NCBI GenBank assembly: GCA_902728285.1
Contig: CACVBU010000056.1
Coordinates: forward strand, 62,001 to 126,000
From: Clytia hemisphaerica
Lineage: Eukaryota; Cnidaria; Hydrozoa; Leptothecata; Clytiidae
Reading direction: 5' to 3'
Length of the DNA: 64,000 bases
The notes under the pieces: model-generated
Database searches by the model: none
The model's input: only the letters and a program-made list of their open reading frames with translations
What the model was told of the DNA's origin: nothing
Position numbers and translations under genes: made by a program
In this document: positions 51,441-63,802 of the stretch, in pieces
How positions within the stretch are numbered: the first letter of the stretch is position 1
How the letters are laid out: every line of letters starts with the position of its first letter

Positions 51441-52220
51441 TTTGCTACTTCTTTTATTTATTTATTATCTATTGCTTTGTCAACCTGCCACTTTGCAACT
51501 TTATTCACTTGCTTATCTATTGCTTTATCAACTCGCTACTTTGCAACTTTATTCAATCGTTTATATATTGCTTTATCAACTCGCTACTTTGCAACTTTAT
51601 TCAATCGTTTATATATTGCTTTATCAACTCGCTACTTTGCAACTTTATTCAATCGTTTATCCATTGCTTTATCAACTCGCTACCTCGCAACTTTATTCAC
51701 TCGTTTATCTATTGCTTTATCTACTCGCCACTTCGCTACTTTATTCATTCGTTTATCTATTGTCTTTTTATCAACTTGCTACTTCGCAACTCGCTACTTC
51801 GCAACTTTATTCATTCGTTTATCTATTGCTTTATCAACTCGCTACTTTGCAACTTTATTCACTCGTTTATATATTGCTTTATCAACTCGCTACTTTGCAA
51901 CTTTATTCAATCGTTTATCCATTGCTTTATCAACTCGCTACCTCGCAACTTTATTCACTCGTTTATCTATTGCTTTATCTACTCGCCACTTCGCTACTTT
52001 ATTCATTCGTTTATCTATTGTCTTTTTATCAACTTGCTACTTCGCAACTCGCTACTTCGCAACTTTATTCATTCGTTTATCTATTGCTTTATCAACTCGC
52101 TTATTTCAAAACTTTCTTCCTTCGCTTACTTTTATTGCTTTATAAACTCACAACTTTACTCACTCGTTTATCTATTGCTTTACTCGCTACTTCAAAACTT
52201 CACTATTCTTTGCTTTGTGT
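51441..52220. repeat. 48-bp minisatellite, about 15 units with higher-order duplication
   Basis: The unit ttcaatcgtttatatattgc followed by tttatcaactcgctactttg and caacttta is 48 bp. Since 48 is divisible by three, three plus-strand frames stay open for over 220 codons. A block of about 240 bp (from tccattgctttatcaactcg through tatctattgtctttttatca) occurs twice, showing duplication above the unit level. Confidence 0.88.
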
Positions 52221-53982
52221 ATAATTTCTTACTTCAAGTCTTACTTCGCTTTTCTCGAGAAATGCATTTTGTTAGTTTTTCAAACAATCAATCACAAATA
52301 TTGTGAAAATTTCTATTGCATAACTTCCTTTTAATGCTGGTAGCTTTCATTAAAATCACCTTGGATATATTTTTTCTTCTGCGTTTTTAAGATTATAGAT
52401 AGTAGAATGGGAATGACTTAATGCACGTCCAAATATCTTTACGATCAAAGTAGAGATTTCAAAGAAGACCTAATGCATGTCTTAACATATCTTCATGATC
52501 AAGGTAGATAATTGATAAATTCTAAAAAATCAAGCTGTGATGGGAACAAATTTCGACATTCAAAAGCGGGTTTTTTGCCTCCTTATTATTTGAAAGTGTA
52601 TCTCAGTCCAAAATTATTATTTGATAATGCTAAGATAATAAAACAAACTGGAAAAAGGAAAATTCGGCACTTCCCTTTTTATCCCCCTACAAACAAAAAC
52701 CTTATCTTAGAATCCTATATTAAAAAACGTTTCCAAACATAAAATTACCATTTTTAAAATTTACAGAATTTTCACTTTATCATTCTTTTCCTGTAACAAG
52801 AAAGAACTTTTAAAATTCATCTAAAGCAAACAATTTCAAACTTTAATTCAAAAAAGGTAAAATGATTTGCTGCCCTATTTAACTTTTTACTGCAATTTCA
52901 AATAAAAGGAAACAATACTGTGATATGAAGTTGAAAAAAAACACGCTTTCCTGATCATGAATAATTCATTTATACAGTGTTAAATCATCAATATGTGGGC
53001 TATGAATTTCTTTACTTATTCATAAAACATGCAATTGACTTTAGTGCCGAATGTTTGTATTAATAAGTTTAAAGATATGCATTTCTATTGCATTTCTAAA
53101 CTGGCTAGAGTTTTTTCCAAACATGGCTTTTTCAAAATTTCCAACTTCCAATTTAAAATGACTGTACAATTTAACTTATTTTAAGCAAATAAACTCAATT
53201 AAAAAAGACTTAATCCTAATCTTTACAACTTTAAGATACATTGCCACCATAGAAATTGCCATCATAGACAATTGCCCCTACTCCCTGAAGTTTTTCAGAT
53301 CATCTCACCCTCTAATGTTTTTCACTTCTGTCAGAAACGATGTAATTATGAAACTTAGTTTCCTTCCATGAAACTTTAACGATCCAATTTAGACTTTCAG
53401 AGGTTTCTGATTTGATCGGTCATGTTTTTAACAGTACAATTCTTTTTGAAGAGTATCAACTGGTGTCCTTTGGGGTGCCCTGCAACTGACTGTGACCTTT
53501 TAGGAATGTACATCATTAATTTTCTCATAGTTTTTTAAAAATTCTAAAAGGTGTACAAAACTAAAGGTGCAACAATAAATGGTACACAAAAATTAATTGC
53601 GCTTAAACCACTCAGGGAATCACAAATAACAACTTAAATGAGGATGCTGTGTTTAAGGGGCAGCTATTTCATGAAGGTCAATTACCCAGAGCATTCTCCC
53701 AGGCAATCATACCTAGTAGCAATAGTTCCAAGGTAGGGGGTAATTATCAAGGTCAATGTTTATAGGAGAAATTGTCCTCGAACCTGATCGAACAAAATTT
53801 GAATGATATTCTGGGGAATCCATTACCTCCTCAGTGAGATTTTCCATCTTGACTTAATGTCAAATTTATGTTAGATGGATTCTTATAGTTTGCTGTTTTC
53901 ATTGAAAATGAAATATTTTTTTCTCTCAATTTTTAGAAGTATTTCTGCATAAAAAATGAAAATAAGTTAGAGCAGTATAAAG
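52221..53982. other. Upstream flank of DNAJC13, no supported gene
   Basis: AT-rich, with no exon or element ends recognised. A short untranslated leader of DNAJC13 probably lies in the last part. Confidence 0.4.
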
Positions 53983-56900
53983 ATGGCAACGACTTGGGGT
54001 AATGATGATCGGGCATCATTTTACACAACAAAGCACTCTTGGCGTGGAAAGTAAGTTTTTGTATTTTTTCATATTCTTTGTTTTATTCTGTTAGACTCAT
54101 TACAACTGCGGATACTTGCTGAAAATAAATCTAAATCTTCAAAAACTCTCACTCGTTACTTCTGAGTTAAAAGTTTTACTGAAACTTTTGTTCCTTCTTG
54201 TTTCAGGTATAAACGGGTTTTCTCCATCGGCTCAAAAGCTATCACAACATACAACCCATCTACTCTTGAAGTAACAAATCAAGTATGTTATCTTTATTTT
54301 TTGACTTTACTTAACCCTTAGACACCGAGGGACGCCAATATGCGTCCAAAACAAGCCAAAATACTGAGTCTCAGTCTTGACGCCATAGCTCCTGACCACT
54401 TGATTTAAAGGGGTATATAAACCGAATGCTTTTAGAAAGAGTATAAAGATAGCTTTCCAATGGTACCAAAACCATCTTCTAGATCAAAGGCTACAAGCTT
54501 TTATGGCACTTTAAAGTTTCGAGTTTCAAAAATAAAATTAGAAAAATTTCAACTTTTTCAAAAAAAAAACAGCGCGCACAAAAGGTTAAATATTCATTTA
54601 TTTTATCATATCATCCATTATCCTTTATTAATTTAACAAATTTGGCCTGGGTGATTTTTTAAAGTATGAAAGTTCTTACCCCCTTTATTCTGTTTTTAAG
54701 TTGATTTTTTCTCTTTTTTTTTTTAGTGGGCCTACAATGACTTCTTCAGTATCAGTCCAAGTTCAAAAACACTCAATGAACTTATCATTGTTGTCCGTAA
54801 AGGTATGTTTGAGAAGCTACTGGAATAAATATTGGCGTCAGGAAAATCATACTCATTATAAAAACACTGGTCTGGAAGGCTTTGTTGGCTTTTGTCTCTT
54901 TTTATTGTCAAAAGTTGGAGCTTGCGTACCAAAATCGATTTATTCTGCAAACTTTTTGATAATGTGATTAGAAAATAGACCAATCCCAAGATGAGATTTT
55001 GGTAACGTGATCAAAAAGTATGCAAATCGCAACTTGTATTGAACAAAAAGCTAAAACAATACATTGCCAGACTGGGGTTTTTTATAATGACTATGGTAAT
55101 ATCCAGCTTTAATTTCTCAATTTCAGCTATCCTAAAGGGAACCGTTATCTGTGAAAATAACTTTAGCACAGTTTTGTGGTGCAAAAATGTAAGATTGTAA
55201 TTTTTTAATTAGTTCCCTTGTGGTGCTAAAGTCTTGTTTTAAAACATGGGTTGGAATAAAAGTTAATTTGCATTAAAAATATTACGCTCAATTACTTTTC
55301 AGCAAAAGAAGGCAAGAAAACAGTTTCAATGACGTTCTCCTCAGATCATAGAGCAGACCTTCTCACCTATGCATTAGTAAGTTTGTTGCAAATTGTTTTT
55401 TTAAACCAATAAATCAAACTAGGCCTTACAAAAATGATTATCAAGCTTTAAGATAGAACAAGATTGACACAACAGAGGTACTGATTTGAAGAACTACAAT
55501 TTTTTTCTTTAAAATGGCAATAATATCTTTTGGATCCGGAAGTTTTGAGGTAGTGTTGGTCGGATGATTGCAAACCAACATTTAAGTCCATCCTCAGATG
55601 AAGTCTAGAATTATGCTTTTTACAGTTTTGTAAATCTTAAAATTATTTTTTCTAGAAAATGAGGACTGCTTTTGCTGATCAGAAGCAATTGAAAGAGCTG
55701 GTATGAAAATTTCCCCTTTGTAAACTCCATTTTGAGTTTTCTTTTGAAGTTAAAAGTCCAAAAACCTTTCAGCTGCTGCAAACGTTTACTCTTTCTTTAT
55801 ACAACGCAATATACTACATCTATGTGTTTTGAATTTTTGGGGATACCTCTGCCTTTATTCTCTTCAAACGAAAGGTTTGCTTAATAAATCTATGCGTCTT
55901 GGAAGTTTTGTGTTCCATACTATCAAAATTTATTGATAATTTTTTCATAGAATTTCAATGCATTCAAACATCATTGGAGTGAAAACCGAATGCCAATCAT
56001 CCTTAGAGTCACGCCATGCTCTTTAGATCAAGTGGATCGCGCAACAAATAGAATTCTGTGTTCATACGATTACAAAGACATGGATGGGCTAGCTGAGGTA
56101 GCACTACTGCCCTGGAAATTTGTTAGGAAGATTTAAATGTTTTGATAACAAAATAATACCTAAATTATTTAAGATCAGTCCTTGATATTTCTGTGAAATT
56201 CTGAAGACTATTAACTAAGACTTCGAATAACACTGTTCCTACTTCTAAAAATGTTTTTAAATTTTTTCAAGGTATCCGATTACCCAGGAGGATTTGTTGT
56301 TGTTCATGGTGGCTTCAATCGACTGGTAAGTTCTTTACAACTATTTCCCAAAAGGTCCCAGATTATAATGATCCATATTAATTGTCTTTGTTGATTTTTG
56401 TGGAAAATTCTCAAGAGGCACTGTATGTTTTTACGACATGCTATTTTACTAAGAGAAAAAGAAACAAAAAAGGGGTTGGACCTTTTTAACGAAGTCCCAA
56501 GTTGACGCTATGACTAAGTTTTAATGCTTAATGTGTATTTTATAGTCTGAATCATTGATATAATTTATTATGTTAATTTTTTTAGCATTTATTTTCTTCG
56601 GAGTCAAAAGAAGAAATTATGAAGAAGGTTGTAGAGTTTGCATACAACCATATTGGTATCAATATAAAGTAAATCATCGTTTTTTCCCGACTTTCAAACT
56701 ATTTGCAATTATTGTTTCAATCTGTTTCGATCTTGCTTGGACTTTTTTGAAGTTTTTCTATTTGGCGAAATGGTTCTTTTTGAGTTGAACCCGACATAAA
56801 TCACAATTACATTCATTACTTTGAATACATAGTCTACAATCCTTGAACTGTGGAAAGTTGTAGCAATTGTTGGTTGATTTTCATCTTTTGTTTTTAATCC

Positions 56901-59900
56901 AAACGTGTTTTTGATACTTTCATGTGTATTTTTTTTTCAGAAAAAGAAAAGAACCTATAGATTTCGATTATTTTCAAACAAGACGTCTTGGAAAATTCAA
57001 GTAAGAGGAGTTCTGGTTTCTTCAAACTTTTTTTTTAAGAGATTGAGTCTATCAATACCCAAACTTTGAAAGAAGGCACTCGGTTGGATCATATATTGGA
57101 CCGTATTGGTTAGAGATTTTAATTATTTTTCCAATTAATATTTATTTTCTACTACAATCAACAGTAATTTATTTGTATTCAATCTCAAACCTATTCTTTT
57201 TTCATAGTGACGATGATTCAATAACATCTTTGACAGAATTTCGAGTCCAGAAAATCACCCCAAGGAGTTCTGTAAGTATCCTCAAAGACAATCACAAAAT
57301 GAAAATCTAAAGTTTGCAATGGTACCGTTTCAGTTTTGGGTTGAAAATTATATACTGTATTGGTGGTATATATTGTTTACAAGCAATAAACTTTCATTGT
57401 CTTTGGTGTGGAAAGAAAAAGTTTTCATTTAAAAGTTGTTAACGTTTATATGTAATAATAAATGTGATGTTGGTATTGAGGCGCTACCCTCTTTTTAGAG
57501 AGTCTTTGCCCAACGTTTATATGTAGGGTGTCCCAGAAAAAAGTTCCCCTCTTTGAAATGAATTATTTCGAAAACTATTGGGAATTTTTGAAAAAATATT
57601 TTTGCATCGTAAAGAGGAAAGGTTAGCTTAAATTTTGATGTATCGTATATAAAATTCTGATCAATATTCAAAAAGTTATAAAGAAAAACTTTTTTTGTGA
57701 TTTCAAAAAATCGTCAAAAAACGTCAAAAGAGAGGGTATCAAATTAGGCCTTTTTTATATTTTTGCAAGAATTTTTATTGAAAAATTTCCAAAAATTGTC
57801 TTATTTTTTATGCTCTTCCCATCATTGTTTTACTTTTTTGGAAAACTGTTTTTCAAACCATTATAACTATTAATGAAGTCGTAAAACTCTTAAAAAGAGT
57901 GTCATTTTAGAATTAATTGCTTAAATTTGATACCCTCGTTTTTGACGTCTTTTGACGATTTTCTGAAATCACAAAAAAAGTTTTTTCCTTATAACTTTTT
58001 GAATATTGATCAGAATTTTATATACGATACATCAAAATTTAAGTTAACCTTTCCTCTTTACGATGCAAAAATATTTTTTCAAAAATTCCCAATAGTTTTC
58101 GAAATAATTCATTTCAAAGAGGGGAACTTTTTTCTGGGACACCCGGTACTATGCGCTTATCCAGACAAAAATTGAAAGACTATTCTTGTTAATTATTATA
58201 ATTGATTTTAAAACTCATTCTTAAACAATTCTGAATATCTTATAATGGTATTTCTTTTCAATTGATTAGTTATTTTTCATTTCAATATTGTAGGACCCAG
58301 TGAATCGGATATTCTCACTCTCTGAAACATGTATCATCGAAAGAGACCCTGGAACATATCACATTTGCACCCTACAACCTTTGAGTGATGTATGCCTCTA
58401 ATTTCTATCATATTTTGAATTCATAGTATTGTTTTCTATATGGCTTGAACATTTCTTTATTTGATATTTTGATAGTTTTCTGATTAGAATTTTGAACTTT
58501 TTCTTTCAGGTTTTTTGTCTTATACGATCACCTCAAAATCCACAGCTTCTTGAAATTGAATATGTCAGAAACTTCCGTCGAAGGTACCTCTGTGCGGACA
58601 GAGATGCTTTGTTAGCTACATTATTAGATGGAGTGAGGGCTAGTGGGAACACTGAAGTCCATGTAAAAATGTACCCTACCCAAGCAGGTATTATATTATT
58701 TTGTGATAGGGTTCATGTAGTTTTATACACTCTGCATACACTTTGCTATCCAGAAGCTATTAAAGTTGCAAGTCGACCAGATTGCACCCGAGTTTGATTG
58801 AATGTTTCCAAATCTTTGATGTATATTTAATTTTCCTTCTAATTTCGAAAATTGGCTAATTTGAACGATCCTTAGCAACCTGGTTGCTTATAAAGAAAAA
58901 TATGTATTTTTTGTCATTCGTGTCCAAAGGTTTCCGACAGTCACCATTTTATCAGCCTGTGGATGAAGAGATAGAAGCACACCATTTGAAATTCCTTCAA
59001 CAACCACCTGCAAAATTCTTTGAATCTGTTGCTCGATTCAATGCCAATATCTCATATAATGGCTTGCTGCATGCTGTCACTCAAGATACCTTATTCGCTG
59101 AAAACAAAGAAAAACTTATAGTCCAGGGATTGAGCGCCTTGTTGGCTAACGAATGTAAGACTCCTAACTCCCCTTGAATTTGTTTATTCAGGAGTTAAAT
59201 GTTCTCGTGCCATTTCATTTAACTCTTTCAAACTTCTGACACATGGGTTTCTTACTGTGCTACCAACGTAGACGGTCAGTTTTTCTGTCTATTTCCAGAC
59301 CGACTGATGACGATGGCATGGCTCGCACCCCCCCCCGCCTGAGCGGGGGGAGCTACACCTAAAATTTGCCATATAAGAGGTGGGAGCTGCTTGTTTTTCC
59401 TGACAGGCGGGGGGAGCTCTATCTTGGGGGGGGACCTGCATTAGTTTATGTAATTCTGGGGGCTAAATAACACTTCCTAAATATTTTTCTTTACTGTTGG
59501 TTTTTAATTTCTCTAAACCTTTATGTTTTCATGCAAAGTGTGAACCCTTTAAGTGCCAATGTCGTATATATCAGACATGGGCTATGTAGGAGGGCGAAGC
59601 CAAATTTGGCCCTGAGAAACTTGATTCTGTCCTCCAGAGAATTAGTTTGAAGTTTTACCACTCGGCACCTTTCTATCATTCAGTCAGGTCCGCGCCTAAA
59701 TCGGGCGGCGCCGAAGGCGCCTAAAAGAAAGAGGAGACTCTAAGCTATCCAACGGACTATAAACGAGCTTCTAACTCCTTCTAGATCTGGAGATAAAAGC
59801 CTTTAAAGTTTGAACTAGCGATTTTCTTTAAAAAACTTAGCAAAAAAATGACCGTGGCACTAAAGGGTTAAAATGCAAAAATGAAGACATTCTATTGCAT

Positions 59901-62900
59901 TCTCTAAAAGTGTACACACACGTAAATAGAGCTTTGTGAATGCCATAAAATTTTTCCCCTATACTGGGACCTAAAATTTTATCAGGCTGGGGGGACCTTG
60001 TTCTCAGGGGAGACCTAAATTTGGCGGGGGGGCCTAGAACCCCAGTCGGAGCCATGGATGGTAAGTCAGCTTTTTTACTGTCCTCGATTTTGCGGGTCAG
60101 AAAAGTGGGCTGTTCCAAATTGTCTCAGTCACTTCGCCGTCCTCAAAATTGTAAATACATAAACTCGCTATAATTTCACACAGAGGCTGATGATGACTTC
60201 GTGTGTTTAGAAAGCAGTTTATTTATCATTTTATTCCTTTTCTTTTATTATCACGTTATGCTCATTAACAACAGTAGTGCATATTTTAATGTTTCATTAA
60301 ATTGACCTTCTAGACGATGTCAGTAGTGTCAGCTTGGATGAATTGGAGTCTTTCTTTCATGCTCTAAGAAGATTAGTGGCATCAAAAGCTGGCTTCGAAG
60401 CTTTCACCACCCTTCCAAAGTAGGTGGATTCTGATTAGCTTTTTCCTCTTATCTCAGTGCCGTAGCAACTGGGGGGGGCAAGGGGGGGCTATGCCCCCCC
60501 AATAATTTTTTCAAAAATGGTTATTTAGCAAAATGCAAAGTTTTTCTTTTTTAATTTGTCTTATTTGTCACAATTGAGTGCATTTTCAAGCAATCTAGAG
60601 CTCAAATTTTCAAAATTTCCCCCTTCGGGCCAAACCATGGTTGGCCCTCGCGGTGTCACTAAACTTCAGCCCCCCCCCCCAATATGAAAATGCTTCCTAC
60701 GGCACTGTATCTCCTCATCCTTGAAGACCTTCCTAATGTATTTTCAGTAGAAAATCTCTAAATTTGATGACCGAAATTTTTGCAATCATTCTAAAAGTTT
60801 TACAGTTGACGCCCTCTAATTCGACATTTAATCGATACGCTCCATTATTTGATAATATTGAAAGTCACCGTCAACAAGAAACTGTCAAGCTCCCTAATTC
60901 GATGAAAATCCCTTATTCCCCTTGAAAATCGAATCAGAGACTGCAAGAATGATATACAATAGGTAATCAAATAATCGAATGTTATAATGTTTTCGTTCAG
61001 GTTTCGAGAGAAGGTTGGCATCAAAGTTGTGAAAGCGTTGAAAAGAGGAGACGATGGAGTAACACATGCTGCTGTCGATATGTTGGCCGCTCTTATGCAG
61101 GTTTGTAAACATGTTTAACTACACGTTTTTTTTTTATAAGAACAAACTATATAAGAACATAAGGCTTCGATGGCCAAAATGTTAAGAACAAGTTAAAGAA
61201 TATTTTAAGGCTTAGGGAACTCTAAAAGACCTGATTTCTTTTAGGAAAATGGACAAAATTAATCACAAAATGGGGAAAATAAGAACTTGTTAAAAACATC
61301 CAAAATCTTCAAAAATTTTGGATGTTCTTATAAAAAGTAAACATGTATAGTGATTGCTCAAGACGTCCACGAAATTTGTTTTTTTGGCGGCCACAAAATG
61401 TTTCATGCAAAATCTTTGACTTTCAAAAACGGACCATCTTTCAAAACAATGACCATTTCATGTTATAGCCGATGCACGAGAATTACAGTTTGAGACAAGA
61501 ACAACTAAACAAAGCTTCATTGCTCTTCTCCAAATCTTTCTTGGAAGACTTGCTTGGTCTCTTCAATGACCACGTGGTAAGTCCTACTCTCTTTCCCAGT
61601 CCTTTTCCAACTCACATTAGTAAATACGCAACCATTTTTTGATTGAAACCTTTAATAAGCAAAATTTTGCTCCTTTTTTTAAAGTTTACATTGTAGTTAA
61701 CTCCTGAATTATTTAATTTAATTTTAGTTTGTCATCTGAAGGGGTCTTATTTTAAGTCTCGGCGATTTTTGCCGCATCAAGGCATATAAATAACAATTCG
61801 CCGGTCCAAAAATCCGGTTCATCGCCTCAAGATTACAGATTCACTGGGCTTACTAAGAATACGCTGGTCTAGAATCTGGAATTTGTCGGAGTTAATTTTT
61901 CATTTGCCTGCTTATCAACGACAAAGCAAAACTCATGTGTCTGGATAAAATTTCATCACTTGATTGAACTATATTGTCCATCATTTTTCAATGTTTTAGA
62001 CGCATGGTTCAGGTGCTCTTGTCATCAGTGCATTACTTGATTTCCTGACATATGCTTTATGCCCTCCTTACAGGTAGGGTTCATCAGCCCCATAGCCATG
62101 GCGTTCTGAAGGTTCAAGCCTAGCGAATGTGCACGTTCACGTGATCCGGTTTATTAGGAGTGACAAATCGTTTGCCAGGCTTGTGACTTTAGAACGCCAT
62201 AGGCCATTTCACAGTCGCAAAGTGTAATGGGTAATCAGGACCACTGCGCACTAATGACGACTTACTATTGGTCCAAAGTTTTGAAAATTTTTGAAGATTT
62301 TTGCGTCAAGCCAACAGAAAGCCGTCATAGAGGCGCAATCAGTCCTGATTACCCATGATCCATTTTGACTGTGAAATGGCCTATATACAAAATTGAATAT
62401 TGAGTGATGACTAAAATAGTCGGAAGGTGTCACTGATACAAATCAGCGCTCTAACTTGTTAATAGCCTGGCCATAAACCCCGTAAAATACGGAAAAGGGG
62501 CGTACGTGGGTTGTCCACGTAAGTTAATCATATCTTGACTGAGAAAATGGTGGTTTTTTCCAACAGTGCTTTATACAGTAAAATCTTAGTTTTCTATATT
62601 GTATTATATTTTCGGCCCAATACTTTGAACCTAAGCTGTAATTTTTCGTTTCTTTTCTTTTTTAGTGAGACAACTGACAGTCAACAATTTGATACTCTTC
62701 TTGAAATGGTTGCAAGTAAGTTACCCTCCAAAAGCCGAGTCATATAATTAAAAGATAATGAATATTTTTTAGACTCGACCCAAAGCCAACCTACATGATC
62801 AGCTCTTTTTTGGAATGATGATTTTTCTCTGAACCTTCAATTTAAATCTTTGACTCACTTTTTGTTTAGAACTTGGTAGATGTCTTTTCAGACTTTTCCA

Positions 62901-63802
62901 GGTAAGATTGAAATTGATTTATGATTTGCGGATAAGGTATGAACGATGTTCAAATTAATTTCTGCATCTGTAGTTAGCTAATATTTTCCGAAACTTGGTG
63001 AGCTCTGTCACCATCCTTGTTTTTTTTGGTTTTTACGGCTTTTTTTCGAAGTGTTTAATTGTCTTTTTATTGAATATAATTTCTTTTAAATATATGACGA
63101 ATAGCCATTGTGAAAAAGCCAGGGAAGAGCCTGAAAGATAGTTAATATAATACATCAATTGAAGAATAAGATTTTGATGGTCTTCTTCCATTTCATCATA
63201 GCATCCATCTATAGCCATCGTGAAAGGGGCTGGAATGGTCATGAAAGCTGTTATTGAGGTATAAAATATATCAATTTTTTTGATTTTCGAATGCACTTGC
63301 GCAACCAAACTAAGAAAAATTATGACTCCCGACGTTTTTTATTCGGGAGGGTCATTAAACAGGGTGGTATACCACCGGTCACGTAGTGATGACCGAGGAT
63401 ATAAGGCGTCATCAGCCCTACTTACCAGGAGCTTAGATAATATCGAGTGAGCTTGCCGTGGACCCCGTAAAATAATTGAGAAACTATCTTAAAGTGCTAG
63501 ATTACTGGGCTATCCAAGTAAAACATCGACTCTGTTGTCCATCAGTAGACTGCGACATCTTTTACGTGGATAGTCCAGTAATTTACTAAGGAGTAAGACC
63601 AGGACAGTCTTTCGATTGTCCACACAGCAATCACTCATTGATCCAAACTTGTTTTGGTTTTCTTGTCTTCGCTGTAGGAAGGAGACGAAGAGATCGCTTC
63701 ACGGATGCAAAATCTTGCTTTGGCTGAAGGAGCGTTACCAAAACATCTGCATACTGCACTGTATACTGTTGGAACAAACGACAACAGACTTCTTACCAAC
63801 AG
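53983..63802 (+). CDS. DNAJC13: DNAJC13/RME-8 endosomal J-domain co-chaperone, first 21 coding exons (3' partial)
   Basis: Coding exons: 53983-54050, 54207-54282, 54727-54802, 55303-55376, 55656-55700, 55951-56097, 56272-56325, 56586-56668, 56941-57000, 57208-57271, 58294-58389, 58510-58687, 58930-59154, 60314-60419, 61001-61100, 61469-61576, 62000-62073, 62666-62715, 62870-62901, 63202-63258, 63678-63802. All are GT-AG and in frame, about 632 residues of a protein that exceeds 2200 in other animals. The match is close along the length: [119 protein letters not shown]. The N-terminal part holds the PH-like lipid-binding module; the J domain and IWN repeats lie beyond the window. In known animals it recruits HSC70 to endosomes and works with SNX1/retromer and WASH in recycling. 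Confidence 0.96.
54315..54585. mobile_element. TTAA-flanked MITE, 271 bp, in DNAJC13 intron 2
   Basis: TTAA lies at both sides (54311-54314, 54586-54589). Ends are CCCTTAGAC and CACAAAAGG, only loosely inverted. Just inside is the hairpin GGACGCCAATATGCGTCC. Same plan as 14366-15369, so piggyBac-type mobilisation is inferred. Confidence 0.65.
57536..58144. mobile_element. Long-TIR MITE, about 609 bp, in DNAJC13 intron 10
   Basis: Arms of about 225 bp are inverted: left gggtgtcccagaaaaaagtt, ttgatgtatcgtatataaaa and gggtatcaaatta against right taatttgataccctcgttt, attttatatacgatacatca and aacttttttctgggacaccc. The left flank is TA. The outer end may extend two bases (CC) on the right. Non-coding. 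Ends like this are seen in mariner-type MITEs. Confidence 0.82.
59317..60055. mobile_element. Possible MITE with CATGGCTC ends, in DNAJC13 intron 13, split by another element
   Basis: Left CATGGCTCGCACCCCC and right (inverse) CATGGCTCCGACTGGGG are similar. Interior phrases gggggagctYYatct and gggggacct recur on both sides of the nested element 59545-59867. Ends are diverged, so limits are approximate. Confidence 0.45.
59545..59867. mobile_element. TTAA-type MITE, 323 bp, nested
   Basis: Ends CCCTTTAAGTGCC and GGCACTAAAGGG are inverted. The flank is TTAA on the right and TGAA (one change) on the left. A hairpin atgtcgtatatatcagacat lies just inside the left end. Same plan as the other TTAA elements; inserted within the element at 59317-60055. 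Confidence 0.7.
60455..60707. mobile_element. MITE with CAGTGCCGTAG ends, TATCT duplication, 253 bp
   Basis: Termini CAGTGCCGTAGCAA and its inverse ttcctacggcactg are near-perfect inverted repeats, flanked by the 5-bp duplication TATCT. It has a C/G-run on both sides. It lies in DNAJC13 intron 14. The superfamily was not settled. Confidence 0.82.
61122..61350. mobile_element. AAGAACA-type MITE in DNAJC13 intron 15
   Basis: It starts acacgttttttttttataag aacaaac and ends ggatgttcttataaaaagta aacatgta. The inside repeats aagaaca or tgttctt with aaggctt. Relatives are at 1946-2155, 25621-25874 and, with aagaaac, 17656-17937. Confidence 0.7.
62202..62381. mobile_element. 180-bp MITE, TA duplication, in DNAJC13 intron 17
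   Basis: Left GGCCATTTCACAGTC and right gactgtgaaatggcc are perfect inverted repeats flanked by TA. Second inverted blocks gggtaatcaggac and gtcctgattaccc follow. Non-coding. Confidence 0.82.
63095..63185 (+). pseudogene. Decayed tandem copy of DNAJC13 exon 20
   Basis: atagccattgtgaaaaagcc at 63101 parallels atagccatcgtgaaaggggc at 63211, exactly 110 bp later, and similarity continues through the exon and into the intron (acatcaatt against atatcaatt). The upstream copy reads [14 protein letters not shown] and then a TAA in frame, and it lacks an AG acceptor at the matching place, so it should not be spliced in. Confidence 0.7.

Noticed and set aside
51442-52306. Three overlapping plus-strand open frames of 222-265 codons
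   Set aside because: They are translations of a 48-bp minisatellite; frames stay open because the period is divisible by three. No domain, signal or splice evidence.
55127-55200. Possible extra DNAJC13 exon after a tttcag at 55127
   Set aside because: The exon starting at 55303 joins exon 3 in frame and matches the family; the earlier stretch gives no homologous peptide.
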